Origin: Pasteurellaceae bacterium
Lineage (GTDB): Bacteria > Pseudomonadota > Gammaproteobacteria > Enterobacterales > Pasteurellaceae
Direction: 5' to 3'
Assembly (NCBI GenBank): GCA_030527795.1
Contig: JAUNAB010000001.1
Coordinates: 62,001-126,000 of the forward strand
Length of the DNA: 64,000 nt
Positions 17,539-28,457 of this stretch are shown one piece after another. Under the pieces are notes generated by a model that was not told the origin of the DNA, made no database searches, and was given only the letters and a program-made list of their open reading frames with translations. Position 1 is the first letter of the stretch. Each line of letters begins with the position of its first letter. The position numbers and the translations under genes were made by a program.

Positions 17539-19314
17539 TTACTTTTTCTGCGAGTGCCAATATTCTTGTTTGGCTTTTTGTAATTTTGCATAGGCAGAGA
17601 GCAATTTTTGATGGGCTTGGAAGCGTTGCAAATGTTCATCATCGGCTAACAAATCATAAAATGGATTGCCTTGTTGCTGGATCGCATTCCACACGGTTTG
17701 CACAGTGCTTTCGCCATACATTTTGCTAAATACAGATTGATATTGCGTTGGATCGCGTTCTGGATCAAGAAATAATTCAAGGCTACTGATTAGGCAACGG
17801 TAGTAATTGGCTCGTTCTGGCGTAAAAATAGAGTGGTTCATATTGTACGTCCAATTTGCCCATTCTAACGCCATATCCCGTTGACCAAGTGCAAGATAGA
17901 GCATTGATTTTAACTCGCCAATGCGTAGGGTTACCCAACCTGATTTGGCAGGCGGAACAATGCCGATAAATTCACGAACACGGGTGGCATCATCAATATC
18001 TTGAGCATCAAGTTCATCTAAAAGTTCTTGATAGGTCTCCGCATCGTGATGAAAGTGGGGTAGATCAAGTAGGATTTCACGCCATTCCATTCCCATATTA
18101 TTATTGGCGTAAATTAAATCATCAACGGGATAAATATCCGACATACCTGGCACGATAATACGGCAAGCGTAAACGCCTAAATGTTCATAATCCATTATAT
18201 AAACTTCACGCTGTTCACGTTGGAAAATTGCCATTAAATTGTCGTATTCTTGCTGGGTTGAGCCTGAAAAATCCCAATGCATAAATGAGTAATCGGCGTG
18301 TTGTTTAAAGAGATCCCAAGAAATTAAACCACTTGAGTCAATAAAATGGGTTTCAAGATTTGCTTGTTCTGCTACATCTTGATTATTAAACGAAGGAGGC
18401 GTGAAGACATCGAGATCTTTTAAGCTACGCCCTTGTAGCAATTCAGTGACAGTGCGTTCTAACGCCACTTGAAAGTTCGGGTGAGCACCAAAAGAGGCAA
18501 AACAAGTGCCATTTTGCGGGTTGAGCAATACTACACAAATGACAGGATATTGACCACCGAGTGATGCATCATAAGCCAAAATAGGAAAACCTTCGGCTTG
18601 TAATTTATCAATAGATGTTTTAATACTTGGATAGCTCGCAATAACTTCATCAGGAATAAGTGGCAAGCTGATAGCTTCGGCGATAATGCGATTTTTTACA
18701 TAACGTTCAAAAACTTCAGATAGCCCTTGCACGCGAGCTTCGTTTTTGCTATTGCCCGCGGACATTCCATTGGAAACGTATAAATTTGCGATAATGCTTT
18801 GCGGAATGTAAACGGTTTGTTGATCGGATTGACGAATATAGGGTAGCGTAACAATGCCACGTTCAGCATTGCCTGATTGCAGATCAATTAATAGATCGGG
18901 GGTTAATTCACCCTGTGGATCGTAATATTGGCGTAAATATTCATCTAATATGCCATCAGGTAACTTGCTTTCATCATTGATTGCAAACCATTTTTCATTG
19001 GGGTAATGCACAAACTCGCTGTTGGCAATGTCTTGCCCAAGATAGTAATCGGCAAAGAAGTAGTTGGTGGATAGGCGTTCAAAATATTCGCCTAAGGCGG
19101 AGGCTAAAGCTGCTTTTTGGCTTGCGCCTTTGCCATTTGAAAAACATTGCGGACAGTCTTTATCACGGATGTGAACAGACCACACATTTGGCACAGGGTT
19201 AAGCCAAGAAGCCTGTTCAATATTGAAGCCGAGCGATAAAAGTTTTTGTTCAAATTTCGCAATGCTGTCTTCTAATGCAGCATCTTTTCCCAGAATAAAG
19301 GTTTGATTTGTCAT
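17539..19314 (-). CDS. ycaO: YcaO, accessory factor for ribosomal protein S12 methylthiolation
   Basis: 591 residues, very similar along its whole length to E. coli YcaO (NPVPNVWSVHIRDKDCPQC, ALASALGEYFERLSTNYF, RVQGLSEVFERYVKNR, TELLQGRSLKDLDVFTPP). It has the ATP-binding YcaO fold and a C-terminal TPR-like part. In E. coli it supports RimO-dependent beta-methylthiolation of S12. There is no peptide precursor gene nearby, so it is the housekeeping form and not part of a RiPP cluster. Confidence 0.93.
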   Translation of the reverse strand: MTNQTFILGKDAALEDSIAKFEQKLLSLGFNIEQASWLNPVPNVWSVHIRDKDCPQCFSNGKGASQKAALASALGEYFERLSTNYFFADYYLGQDIANSEFVHYPNEKWFAINDESKLPDGILDEYLRQYYDPQGELTPDLLIDLQSGNAERGIVTLPYIRQSDQQTVYIPQSIIANLYVSNGMSAGNSKNEARVQGLSEVFERYVKNRIIAEAISLPLIPDEVIASYPSIKTSIDKLQAEGFPILAYDASLGGQYPVICVVLLNPQNGTCFASFGAHPNFQVALERTVTELLQGRSLKDLDVFTPPSFNNQDVAEQANLETHFIDSSGLISWDLFKQHADYSFMHWDFSGSTQQEYDNLMAIFQREQREVYIMDYEHLGVYACRIIVPGMSDIYPVDDLIYANNNMGMEWREILLDLPHFHHDAETYQELLDELDAQDIDDATRVREFIGIVPPAKSGWVTLRIGELKSMLYLALGQRDMALEWANWTYNMNHSIFTPERANYYRCLISSLELFLDPERDPTQYQSVFSKMYGESTVQTVWNAIQQQGNPFYDLLADDEHLQRFQAHQKLLSAYAKLQKAKQEYWHSQKK

Positions 19315-19407
19315 AATCGGATTTACTTAAAATAAAATGGAGAAAATGAATTGTAATAATTTACGCCTGATTAGGCAATGAAAAGCGCATAATCAGGCTT
19401 GAGTGGG

Positions 19408-20784
19408 TTAGTTTAGAAAAAAGTTACTGATGAAGATAGCGATAATAATTAACGGCACAACAAATTTTACATAATTAAACCAAATTTTGGTAAATAATGA
19501 ATCGGGATTTGGACTAAGTTCTTGTTTTGCTTTGTCTTTCAATACAAAGCCGACAAAAATCGCACAACCTAATGCGGTGAGTAAGAATAAAATATTGCCA
19601 CTGATATAATCAAAGGCATCAAAAATACTTTTTCCGAAAATGGTGGTATCTTTCAAAATATTGTCACTAAATGTCGCAGGAACATTGCCGAGTAGGAAAA
19701 TTCCGCCCAAGGTAATCACAATTGCTTTACCACGACGCATTTTTAATTTTTCTTGCATTGCAGTAATAATAACTTCATAGATCGTGATTGATGTTGTTAA
19801 TGCAGCGATGAGTAATAATGCAAAGAAAATAAAGGCGAAAAATGGTCCTGCCCATAGGTTTGAGAACACAATCGGTAAACTTTGGAAAACGAGTGTTGGT
19901 CCTGAGTTAGGTTCAATCCCAAAGCTAAATAAAGAAGGGAAAATCATAAAGCCCGATAATACTGCGATGATGGTATTGGTAAAGCCAGTAATGACCGCGG
20001 TTTGAATGAGGTTTTCTTCTTTGTTTAGATAGCTTGATAGGGTGATAAGCACGCCAAAGCCTAAACTTAACGCAAAAAAGACTTGCCCTAATACTTTAAT
20101 AAATAGTTCTGGGGTAATTTTACTAAAGTCAGGTTTTAGATAATAAGCAATCCCTTCCGCTGCCCCTGACAACGTAATATTACGAATCACCATACCAATG
20201 AGGAATAAAAACAGCATTGGCATTAAGTATTTTACTGAACGTTCAATACCCGCAATAATCCCTTTAGCTAAAATAATGTAATTGGCTAGCACAAATAAGA
20301 AAGTGTAAAACAAAATTTGCCAAGGGCTATTTTCAATAGTTAAACTGTAGAATGCTTTTGCAACGTCTTTATTAATCGGCTGTGAAATATCCAATGCCCC
20401 ATTAATTAGGCTTACCATATAATTGATCACCCAGCCGCCCAGCACCATATAATATGCCATAATACCAAACGCACCGAGCAAGCCCATATAGCCGAGAATT
20501 TTCCAATATTTAGAAATGCCTTTATCTTGCAATTTATCGCCGAAGGCATCAATGGAATTGACGCGTAAGCGGCGACCAATTACGTTTTCAACTAAAATCA
20601 TCGGGATACCAATCACGATCATTGCGATACAGAATAGCAGAACATACGCACCGCCACCGTTTTCACCGACTAAATAAGGAAAGCGCCAAGTTGCGCCGAA
20701 ACCGACAGTTGCACCAGCAACGGTCATAATATAAGTGAGTTTACTTGACCAAGTTTGGCGTTCAGATTGATGATTTGAACTCAT
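19408..20784 (-). CDS. Sodium-dependent transporter, NSS/SNF family
   Basis: 458 residues with about 11-12 hydrophobic segments. The first helix carries TVAGATVGFGATWRFPYLVGENGGGA, the sodium- and substrate-binding signature of the neurotransmitter:sodium symporter (LeuT-like) family, together with GGWVINYMVSL and later helices. Such bacterial proteins import amino acids with sodium; the substrate here is unknown. It is co-oriented with ycaO, with about 90 bases between, and a weak hairpin (19365-19398) lies after its stop. Confidence 0.88.
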   Translation of the reverse strand: MSSNHQSERQTWSSKLTYIMTVAGATVGFGATWRFPYLVGENGGGAYVLLFCIAMIVIGIPMILVENVIGRRLRVNSIDAFGDKLQDKGISKYWKILGYMGLLGAFGIMAYYMVLGGWVINYMVSLINGALDISQPINKDVAKAFYSLTIENSPWQILFYTFLFVLANYIILAKGIIAGIERSVKYLMPMLFLFLIGMVIRNITLSGAAEGIAYYLKPDFSKITPELFIKVLGQVFFALSLGFGVLITLSSYLNKEENLIQTAVITGFTNTIIAVLSGFMIFPSLFSFGIEPNSGPTLVFQSLPIVFSNLWAGPFFAFIFFALLLIAALTTSITIYEVIITAMQEKLKMRRGKAIVITLGGIFLLGNVPATFSDNILKDTTIFGKSIFDAFDYISGNILFLLTALGCAIFVGFVLKDKAKQELSPNPDSLFTKIWFNYVKFVVPLIIIAIFISNFFLN

Positions 20785-20898
20785 AATTATCTCTTTAATG
20801 GTTAATACAGCAAAATGACGTATTTAAAAAATACGGCGATTTTAAACCGCGGTTTTTAGAAAGTCTTTATTTTTCCACGCATTAGTAATGGGGGCAAA

Positions 20899-21534
20899 TT
20901 AAATTTCAGTTTTATCTTTAAATTCGCATAAATCTTCAATAATACAAGAAGCACAACGGGGTTTACGTGCGATACAGGTGTAACGCCCGTGTAAAATGAG
21001 CCAATGATGCACATCCACTTTAAATTCATCAGGCACAACTTTTAATAATTTTTGTTCCACTTCTATCACGTTCTTACCTGGGGCAAAATTGGTGCGATTT
21101 GCCACGCGGAAAATATGCGTATCTACCGCAATAGTGGGTTCACCAAAGGCGGTATTTAGCACCACGTTGGCAGTTTTCCGTCCGACACCCGCTAAGGCTT
21201 CTAGCGCTTCACGCGTGCGTGGCACTTCGCCTTGGTGCTTGTCTAACAAATCACGGCAGGTTTTTATAATATTTTCCGCTTTGCTATTAAATAGCCCGAT
21301 TGTTTTGATATAGCCTTTTAATCCATCTACGCCTAAATCGTAAATCGCTTGCGGTGTATTGGCAACAGGGAACAGCTTATCGGTGGCTTTATTGACGCCC
21401 TTATCGGTTGCTTGCGCTGATAAAATGACCGCGATTAATAATTCAAACGGCGAGCTAAAATTAAGCTCGGTAGTAGGATGCGGATTTTGTGCACGTAAGC
21501 GTTTTAAAATTTCAATACGTTTTTGCTGATTCAT
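20899..21534 (-). CDS. nth: Endonuclease III
   Basis: 211 residues. The helix-hairpin-helix LAGVGRKTANVV contains catalytic Lys120; Asp138 lies in AVDTHIFRV. The C-terminal [4Fe-4S] ligands follow the family pattern C-X6-C-X2-C-X5-C in CIARKPRCASCIIEDLC. It removes oxidised pyrimidines and nicks at abasic sites. It follows rnfE by 5 bases, the conserved rnf-nth arrangement of gammaproteobacteria. Confidence 0.97.
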   Translation of the reverse strand: MNQQKRIEILKRLRAQNPHPTTELNFSSPFELLIAVILSAQATDKGVNKATDKLFPVANTPQAIYDLGVDGLKGYIKTIGLFNSKAENIIKTCRDLLDKHQGEVPRTREALEALAGVGRKTANVVLNTAFGEPTIAVDTHIFRVANRTNFAPGKNVIEVEQKLLKVVPDEFKVDVHHWLILHGRYTCIARKPRCASCIIEDLCEFKDKTEI

Positions 21535-21539
21535 TGGGT

Positions 21540-22247
21540 TTATTTCACTTTATGATGATCAAGTAAATTTTTGCCAGCCAAAATAAAAGCTAAGCCGAGA
21601 AATGCCCCAGGTGGCAAGATAAAGAGTAAGAAATTGCTGTCAAAGTGGAAAAATTCAAGGCGTAGCGACTTTGCCCATGGACCTAGTAATTGCTCTAATC
21701 CATCAAATAATGTGCCATTTCCTAAGATCTCGCGGATCGAACCTAGCACAAAAATACTGCACGTCATTCCTAAGCCCATCGCCAACCCATCAAACATAGA
21801 ATGAAGAACCGTATTTTTTGAAGCAAAGGCTTCGGCACGTCCAATAACAATGCAGTTAGTGACAATCAGGGGAATGAAAATCCCTAATGATTTGTATAAG
21901 CTGTAAGTATAAGCATTCATCAATAATTGCACCACGGTAACGGTGGTTGCAATCATCATCACATAAATGGGAATACGAATTTCGTGCGGAATTTGTTTAC
22001 GAAATAGTGCGATCATTGCATTGGTACAAATTAGCACTAAGGTCGTGGCTAATCCCAAACCCAATGCATTGGTTGCGTTGCTAGATACCGCTAATAGCGG
22101 ACATAAACCCAACAGTTGTACGGTGGCTGAATTATTTCGCCATAAACCGTTTAGCCAAAGTTCACGCCAAATAGTTTTTTTTTCAGCGTGATTTTGATCC
22201 GCGGTATTGGTCTGTTCTAGATCGAAATTATCGTGATTATCTTGCAT
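21540..22247 (-). CDS. rnfE: Electron transport complex subunit RnfE
   Basis: 235 residues with six membrane segments. [31 protein letters not shown] is characteristic of RnfE/NqrD. It is an integral membrane subunit of the Rnf complex, which couples electron flow between NADH and ferredoxin to ion movement; in E. coli (Rsx) it also keeps SoxR reduced. Last of the six rnf genes, 5 bases before nth. Confidence 0.95.
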   Translation of the reverse strand: MQDNHDNFDLEQTNTADQNHAEKKTIWRELWLNGLWRNNSATVQLLGLCPLLAVSSNATNALGLGLATTLVLICTNAMIALFRKQIPHEIRIPIYVMMIATTVTVVQLLMNAYTYSLYKSLGIFIPLIVTNCIVIGRAEAFASKNTVLHSMFDGLAMGLGMTCSIFVLGSIREILGNGTLFDGLEQLLGPWAKSLRLEFFHFDSNFLLFILPPGAFLGLAFILAGKNLLDHHKVK

Positions 22248-22268
22248 AGTTTATTCACTTTTTAAGGG

Positions 22269-22874
22269 TTATTGGCAAGGTTCGAGCGGTTGTACTGGCT
22301 TTGTTAACATTTGTAAAGCTGCTCGTTTAACCTGATTTACAACGGCTCTTGGCGTAATGGTTGCACCTGCAAATTGATCAAATTTACCGCCATCTTTTTT
22401 TACCGCCCAGTCAGATAAATTTTGTTGAGTAAGTTGTTGATGATTGAAGCTCAAAATCCAATTTGATAAACGCAATTCGATCTTATCTCCAAGTCCTGGG
22501 GTTTCGTGATGTTCAATAGTACGAACCCCTAATACCTCGCCCGTTGGTGTCATTCCAACAAGTAATGAAATTTTGCCAGAATAGCCGTCAGGAGCGACGG
22601 TTTCAAATGCATAAGCCGTGAGTTGCTCGCCTTTTTTTGCGGTGTAGAGTTTGCGAATTTGCGGATTATCCGTTTTGCTGCAACTACCAAGCAAATCATT
22701 ATCAAAATAATCTTGTGGCACAACTTGTAATAGTAATTCACGTTGTTGATCTGCGATAACCAAATCAATTTTAGATTTGGTTAAAAAATAAATTCCTGCA
22801 GAAATAACCGTACAAGCTAAGGCAGAGAAACCGAGCAATGTGCCATATTTGGCGGTAATTTTTGAAATATTCAT
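22269..22874 (-). CDS. rnfG: Electron transport complex subunit RnfG
   Basis: 201 residues. One N-terminal membrane segment (about 9-31) is followed by a periplasmic FMN-binding domain. The covalent flavin threonine lies in FAGATITPRAVV, where the usual Ser before GAT is replaced by Ala. PGLGDKIEL is the other family motif. Operon position between rnfD and rnfE. Confidence 0.95.
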   Translation of the reverse strand: MNISKITAKYGTLLGFSALACTVISAGIYFLTKSKIDLVIADQQRELLLQVVPQDYFDNDLLGSCSKTDNPQIRKLYTAKKGEQLTAYAFETVAPDGYSGKISLLVGMTPTGEVLGVRTIEHHETPGLGDKIELRLSNWILSFNHQQLTQQNLSDWAVKKDGGKFDQFAGATITPRAVVNQVKRAALQMLTKPVQPLEPCQ

Positions 22875-22896
22875 TATTTTTCCTTTATTTTACAGG

Positions 22897-23955
22897 CTAT
22901 TTTTGATGACCTGCTACTCGTGGCCGTGTGTAATAATCAATTAATGGCACACAAATATTGCTCAGTAAAATTGCAAATGCAACGCCATCAGGGTAACCGC
23001 CATAAAAGCGAATCACAGCGACTAATACGCCAACTAAGAAGCCAAATACGATTTTGCCCTTGGGGGTGATAGAGGCGGTAACAGGATCGGTTGCAATAAA
23101 AAATGCACAAAACATTGTTGCACCCGTGACTAATTGCCAAAGCGGATTGGGTTGATCCTGCCCCAATAACCAATTCCCTGTTGCCATAACAAACAGCGTA
23201 ATTAAAAATGCCACAGGAATTTGCCAATGGATAATCCGTTTCCAAACTAATATTAATCCACCGACCAAAAAGGCAAGATTCACTTGTGTCCAACCTGTGC
23301 CAGAGATGAGCGATAATAGCGATGAAAAGATAGGTGATTGGCTAATAGTTGTTAAATTTGCACCATTTTTCATTCCTGTTTTTACCGCATCAAGCGGTGT
23401 GGCTTGCGTGATACCATCAATGGAAATTTGTAATTGATGTAAACTAAAACCGTCACTCGTTGTGCCGTGGAAGATTAATTGCCACGCGTCATTTAATGTT
23501 GGAGGTTCATTGAGTAACGCAATTGGCGGCAACCAAGTCGTCATTTGTAAAGGAAAGGACACTAATAGCACCACATATCCCACCATTGCAGGATTAAACA
23601 AGTTTTGCCCTAATCCGCCGTAAACGTGTTTGCCTAAAATCACCGCAAAGAAAATCCCGATTAAAATCAGCCAAAATGGGGCATAGGGTGGGATTGCCAT
23701 TGCTAAAATTAAAGCAGTCAATACCACGCTGAAATCTGCAATATAGAACAGCTTCCCTTTGCCGCGAAGCAACGTAACCACAAACTCTAGCAATAGTGCA
23801 AAACTGATCGCAAGACTGGTTTGAATTAGCACGCCCGTGCCAAAATAATAAACTTGTGTTATCAAGGCAGGCAACATTGCGGCAATGACCCATAGCATAA
23901 TGCGTGCGGTCAATTTACCTGAATGTGTGTGGGGAGAACTGGCTATTCTAAACAT
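22897..23955 (-). CDS. rnfD: Electron transport complex subunit RnfD
   Basis: 352 residues, about nine hydrophobic segments. The covalent FMN threonine is expected in the QATPLDAVK segment. [20 protein letters not shown] and [14 protein letters not shown] are typical RnfD/NqrB motifs. Integral membrane core of the Rnf complex. Confidence 0.95.
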   Translation of the reverse strand: MFRIASSPHTHSGKLTARIMLWVIAAMLPALITQVYYFGTGVLIQTSLAISFALLLEFVVTLLRGKGKLFYIADFSVVLTALILAMAIPPYAPFWLILIGIFFAVILGKHVYGGLGQNLFNPAMVGYVVLLVSFPLQMTTWLPPIALLNEPPTLNDAWQLIFHGTTSDGFSLHQLQISIDGITQATPLDAVKTGMKNGANLTTISQSPIFSSLLSLISGTGWTQVNLAFLVGGLILVWKRIIHWQIPVAFLITLFVMATGNWLLGQDQPNPLWQLVTGATMFCAFFIATDPVTASITPKGKIVFGFLVGVLVAVIRFYGGYPDGVAFAILLSNICVPLIDYYTRPRVAGHQK

Positions 23956-23978
23956 CGGATTACCTATACTATTTTAAA

Positions 23979-26297
23979 TTATTCTTGTTGTGTGCGATTG
24001 TCAATTTCATCGTCTTTTTTGACTGCGGATTGCTGTGATTGAGCGGCTTTTTTCGCTTTCGCACGGGCAACGGCAGCTGCAATCGCCGCTTTACGCGGAT
24101 CGCTTGCTTGTTCTGAAGTTGAGTCAGACAAAATTTCATCGTCTTTTTTGACCGCAGTTTGCTGTGATTGAGCGGCTTTTTTCGCTTTCGCACGGGCAAC
24201 GGCAGCTGTAATCGCCGCTTTACGCGGATCGCTTGCTTGTTCTGAAGTTGAGTCAGAAAAAATTTCATCGTCTTTTTTGACCGCGGTTTGCTGTGATTGA
24301 GCGGCTTTTTTCGCTTTCGCACGGGCAACGGCAGCTGCAATCGCCGCTTTACGCGGATCGCTTGCTTGTTCTGAAGTTGAGTCAGACAAAATTTCATCGT
24401 CTTTTTTGACCGCAGTTTGCTGTGATTGAGCGGCTTTTTTCGCTTTCGCACGGGCAACGGCAGCTGTAATCGCCGCTTTACGCGGATCGCTTGCTTGTTC
24501 TGAAGTTGAGTCAGAAAAAATTTCATCGTCTTTTTTGACCGCGGTTTGCTGTGATTGAGCGGCTTTTTTCGCTTTCGCACGGGCAAGTGCCGCGGCAACC
24601 GCCGCTTTTTTATCGTCAGGTTGTTGATTGTTATCTTGTGTTGCGGTTTGCTGTGCCTGTTTAGCTAAACGCCGTGCTTTACGTTGCGCCATAATATCGC
24701 TGTTATCAGGCAATACTTCGCCTTGCTCATTAACAAGCGTTTTGTTCTGTTCAATTGGTTCTGGAGTTTGTTTAGCTTTCAAACGCTCAAGTGCTGCAGC
24801 TACAGGATCAACGCCTTTTTGCTGTGCCATTTCAGCACGGCGGGTTTCTGCCGCTTGTTGCACACGTTGTTTACGTGCTTGTTCTTCTTTAGCTAAACGA
24901 GCTTGGCGTGCTTCAAAACGTAATTTGGCTTCTTCCGCTTTTTGGGCTTTTTCTTTTAATGCCCAAATTTGTGCTTTTTCTTGACGGAAATATTGGATCA
25001 GCGGAATGTGGCTTGGGCAAACATAGGCACACACGCCACATTCAATGCAATCTTTTAGGTTGTATTGTTGTGATTTTTCGTGATCTTCACTGCGAGCGAA
25101 CCAGTAGAGTTGTTGCGGTAGCAAATAAACAGGGCAAGCATCCGAACAAGCTGAACAGCGAATACAGGATTGTTCCGCTGGTGGCGGTGCATATTCAAAA
25201 TGATCGGGTGCCAGTATGCAGTTGGCGATTTTGGTAATCGGGGCATCAAGATTGGGCAGTGCTAATCCCATCATTGGCCCGCCAAGATAAACAGGGAAAC
25301 GTTCATCGTATTGATAGCCAACTTGTTGTAATACAAAGGAAATTGGCGTACCAAAGCGTACCCAATAATTGCCTTTTTGTGCGATTTTATCGCCCGTTAG
25401 AGTAACAACTCGTTCAATTAATGGTTCATCATCTATCACCGCACGCTTGATCGCAAAAACTGTCCCCACATTTTGCATTAATACGCCGATACTTGATGAA
25501 CGCTTGCCACTAGGCACTTCTAAGCCTGTTAAGACTTGAATTAATTGCTTAGCGGCACCTGAAGGATATTTGGTGGGAATAACCCGAATTTCAATATCAT
25601 TTGCACCTTGCAACGCGTGTTTTAGGGCGTTTACTGCGTGCATTTTATTGTCTTCTATTGCAATCACCACACGCTCAGGGCGTAAAATGTAGCGTAAAAT
25701 GCGTGTCCCTTCAATAATCTCATCCGCATAATCTTGCATTAAGCGATCATCGCAACTGATATAAGGTTCACATTCTGCTCCGTTAATAATCAAGAGTTTC
25801 ACTTGATTTTCGGCAGAATGAATTTTCGCAGCGGTAGGGAACACCGCACCACCCAAGCCTGCGATACCAGCTTGATAGATTTTTTCAATTAATTGTTCAG
25901 GCGAAAGGGTTAAGAAGTCATCAATCGGCTGTTGCGTACGCCATTGATCCTTGCCATCAGCTTGAATATGGATACTGATTTCGGGTAAACCAGAAGGATG
26001 GGCGGCGATATAAGGACCGATATGACGGATTACTCCCGAAGTTGGGGCGTGAATAGGCAAACTGCGTAAGCCATCACCTTGCGTAAGAGGCTGACCTTTT
26101 AGCACTTTATCGCCAATTTTGACTAATAAATTGCCCGCGGTTCCTGCGTGCTGTTTAATCGGCACAAAAAATTGATCAGCGAGTGCTAAGGTTTGGATTG
26201 GGGTTTGGGTGGATTGCACTTTCATTTCAGGCGGATGAATACCACCGTGAAAATCCCACAATTTGCCACTGTCTATGCGTTTAACTACATCGCTCAT
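23979..26297 (-). CDS. rnfC: Electron transport complex subunit RnfC with C-terminal repeat array
   Basis: 772 residues. The NADH/FMN-binding core (about 1-360) contains [12 protein letters not shown]. Two 4Fe-4S ferredoxin motifs follow: [12 protein letters not shown] and [12 protein letters not shown] (about 375-425). Then a long Ala/Lys-rich helical region (about 430-590), and from about 590 to the end roughly 4.4 copies of a 43-residue repeat containing [20 protein letters not shown]. RnfC delivers electrons from NADH to RnfB at the membrane. The core resembles other RnfC proteins; the long tail is the variable part of the family. Confidence 0.95.
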   Translation of the reverse strand: MSDVVKRIDSGKLWDFHGGIHPPEMKVQSTQTPIQTLALADQFFVPIKQHAGTAGNLLVKIGDKVLKGQPLTQGDGLRSLPIHAPTSGVIRHIGPYIAAHPSGLPEISIHIQADGKDQWRTQQPIDDFLTLSPEQLIEKIYQAGIAGLGGAVFPTAAKIHSAENQVKLLIINGAECEPYISCDDRLMQDYADEIIEGTRILRYILRPERVVIAIEDNKMHAVNALKHALQGANDIEIRVIPTKYPSGAAKQLIQVLTGLEVPSGKRSSSIGVLMQNVGTVFAIKRAVIDDEPLIERVVTLTGDKIAQKGNYWVRFGTPISFVLQQVGYQYDERFPVYLGGPMMGLALPNLDAPITKIANCILAPDHFEYAPPPAEQSCIRCSACSDACPVYLLPQQLYWFARSEDHEKSQQYNLKDCIECGVCAYVCPSHIPLIQYFRQEKAQIWALKEKAQKAEEAKLRFEARQARLAKEEQARKQRVQQAAETRRAEMAQQKGVDPVAAALERLKAKQTPEPIEQNKTLVNEQGEVLPDNSDIMAQRKARRLAKQAQQTATQDNNQQPDDKKAAVAAALARAKAKKAAQSQQTAVKKDDEIFSDSTSEQASDPRKAAITAAVARAKAKKAAQSQQTAVKKDDEILSDSTSEQASDPRKAAIAAAVARAKAKKAAQSQQTAVKKDDEIFSDSTSEQASDPRKAAITAAVARAKAKKAAQSQQTAVKKDDEILSDSTSEQASDPRKAAIAAAVARAKAKKAAQSQQSAVKKDDEIDNRTQQE
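23998..24590 (-). repeat. 129-bp tandem repeats in the rnfC 3' end
   Basis: Successive copies are offset by exactly 129 bp (43 codons); an identical landmark occurs at 24042, 24171, 24300, 24429 and 24558. Copies alternate between two types, differing in GCTGCAATC versus GCTGTAATC and in GACCGCAGTTT versus GACCGCGGTTT, so the real amplification unit is a 258-bp pair. Every copy holds an uptake-signal-like core read as Thr-Ala-Val-Lys in rnfC. Confidence 0.9.
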
Positions 26298-26884
26298 TTA
26301 TTTCCCCACAATCATTTTTGGTTGTGTCGATGAAATATCCATCACTGGAATAACCTGATTCGGATCAAATTTCCAATCCCAGCTGTCAATATCTTGTTCA
26401 ACGTTGATCATTGAAATACAGTTAGTTGGGCAAGGTGCCACACAAAGTTCGCAACCTGTACATAAATCTGGAATAACTGTATGCATCGCTTTATTTGTGC
26501 CGATAATGGCATCAACAGGACAGGCTTGAATGCACTTGGTGCAACCAATACACATATTTTCATCAATGAACGCAACTTTGGTTTCTGGTTGCTCAACATC
26601 TTCTGTTGCTGGCACATCTACTCCAAGCAAATCAGCTAATTTCACCACCAAAGGTTGTCCACCAGGAACGCATTTGGTGATGATATCTCCATTGGCAATC
26701 GCTTCGGCATAGGGTTTGCATCCAGGGTAACCGCATTGACCACATTGGCTTTGGGGTAACAATGCATCAATCTTATCTACAATGGGATCTGCTTCAACTT
26801 TGAGTTTGACTGAAGCAAAACCCAAGATTGCACCAAAAATTAATGCTAATAAGGTGATCGCAAGAAAAATGTAATAAATGGTCA

Positions 26885-26885
<1 letters not shown>
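26298..26885 (-). CDS. rnfB: Electron transport complex subunit RnfB
   Basis: 195 residues. An N-terminal membrane segment (about 4-26), then the 4Fe-4S domain [16 protein letters not shown], then two ferredoxin clusters ([12 protein letters not shown] and [12 protein letters not shown]). It is the ferredoxin-like electron acceptor/donor subunit of Rnf. Its stop abuts the rnfC start and its own start overlaps the rnfA stop. Confidence 0.96.
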
Positions 26886-27469
<584 letters not shown>

Positions 27470-27630
27470 TTAGTGGTAAAAATGATCAATTCGTTCGAGT
27501 TAAGCTTGCTAGCTATTATCCTAGTTTTGTGGGTTGAGAACAATAAAAAAATGCTTGGTGTTCGCCTATTAGCTCGATTGGGGTAGGATTTTATGAGAGA
27601 AAATTGCGTAAAAGGGGGATTTTCAAGCTA

Positions 27631-27670
27631 AACCGCGGTCAAAAAAACGCACGGATTTTTGACCTCGGAT
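27631..27670. repeat. Inverted uptake-signal pair between rnfA and qseB
   Basis: AACCGCGGTCAAAAAAA on the left and ATTTTTGACCTCGG on the right. It lies between divergent promoters, so it is probably not a terminator here. Confidence 0.65.
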
Positions 27671-27686
27671 TTTCCCTTCATTTTTT

Positions 27687-27709
27687 CTTAAGATTTATTT
27701 GTTTTAATT
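27687..27709 (+). promoter_or_regulatory. QseB-type element in the qseB promoter
   Basis: CTTAAG followed by ATTTATTTGTTTTAATT. Over 22 positions it matches the second half-site and flank of box 1 before ygiW (4478-4500) at all but a few bases. It suggests autoregulation of qseB. Confidence 0.5.
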
Positions 27710-27791
27710 ATGCTTGTAGGGATATAAAGGGCAGGCGAGCGTGCAAATTTGTAATACAATAACCCTAATAATGAAATAAAATGGAAAAACA

Positions 27792-28457
27792 ATGCGAATT
27801 TTATTAGTAGAAGATGATCAATTAATTGGTAATGGGATTCAAATTGGCTTGACTCAATCAGGCTTTTCGGTGGATTGGTTTTTAGACGGAAAAATGGGTT
27901 TACAAGCCCTTGCTAGTGCGCCTTATGATGCGGTGATCTTGGATTTAACCTTGCCGAAAATGGACGGGTTAGCGGTGTTGCAACAATGGCGGCGTGATAA
28001 TCAAGATATTCCCGTGTTGATTTTAACCGCCCGTGATACGCTAGATGATCGTGTTATCGGCTTGCAACAAGGGGCGGACGATTATTTATGTAAACCCTTT
28101 GCCTTGGTGGAAGTGATTGCACGTTTGCAAGCATTGATTCGGCGTCGTTATGGGCAAATCAACCCCATTATTGAATATGGCACGCTAAAATTTGATCCCA
28201 CGCTACGCAAAGTGAGCTTAAATGAGCAAGAAATTGCCCTAACAACACGTGAATATAATTTGTTGGAATTGTTTATGTTTAATCGGGATCGGGTGTTGAC
28301 ACGTGCTTTTATTGAAGAAAAGTTGTATAACTGGGATACGGAAGTCAGTAGCAATGCACTTGAAGTGCATATTTATAATCTACGCCAAAAACTGGGCAAG
28401 CAGTTTATCCGAACCGTACACGGTGTTGGATATGCTTTAGGGAAAAATGATGAATAG
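27792..28457 (+). CDS. qseB: Response regulator QseB
   Basis: 221 residues. The receiver domain has the acidic pair Asp8/Asp9, phospho-acceptor Asp51 ([11 protein letters not shown]) and Lys101 in DYLCKPF. The OmpR-type winged helix includes [12 protein letters not shown] and [11 protein letters not shown]. It matches QseB/PmrA-like regulators. It overlaps the start of the kinase gene by 11 bases. The protein is complete, although its partner kinase is interrupted, so phosphorylation would have to come from another kinase or from small phosphodonors. Confidence 0.92.
   Translation: MRILLVEDDQLIGNGIQIGLTQSGFSVDWFLDGKMGLQALASAPYDAVILDLTLPKMDGLAVLQQWRRDNQDIPVLILTARDTLDDRVIGLQQGADDYLCKPFALVEVIARLQALIRRRYGQINPIIEYGTLKFDPTLRKVSLNEQEIALTTREYNLLELFMFNRDRVLTRAFIEEKLYNWDTEVSSNALEVHIYNLRQKLGKQFIRTVHGVGYALGKNDE

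Noticed and set aside
17539..19314. YcaO as part of a RiPP (modified peptide) cluster
   Set aside because: Whole-length similarity to E. coli housekeeping YcaO, no precursor peptide or dehydrogenase partner nearby.
19365..19398. Terminator between the NSS transporter and ycaO
   Set aside because: A 9-bp inverted repeat is present, but the loop is long and there is no T-run, so it is only a weak candidate.
23969..24598. A 209-codon repetitive reading frame inside rnfC
   Set aside because: It is the rnfC repeat array read in another frame; composition (Arg/Lys/Pro/His rich) is an artefact of the 129-bp repeats.
24628..24984. A 118-codon frame antisense to rnfC, rich in Cys and Ala
   Set aside because: Mirror of the Ala/Lys-rich rnfC segment; no ribosome site, no recognisable domain.
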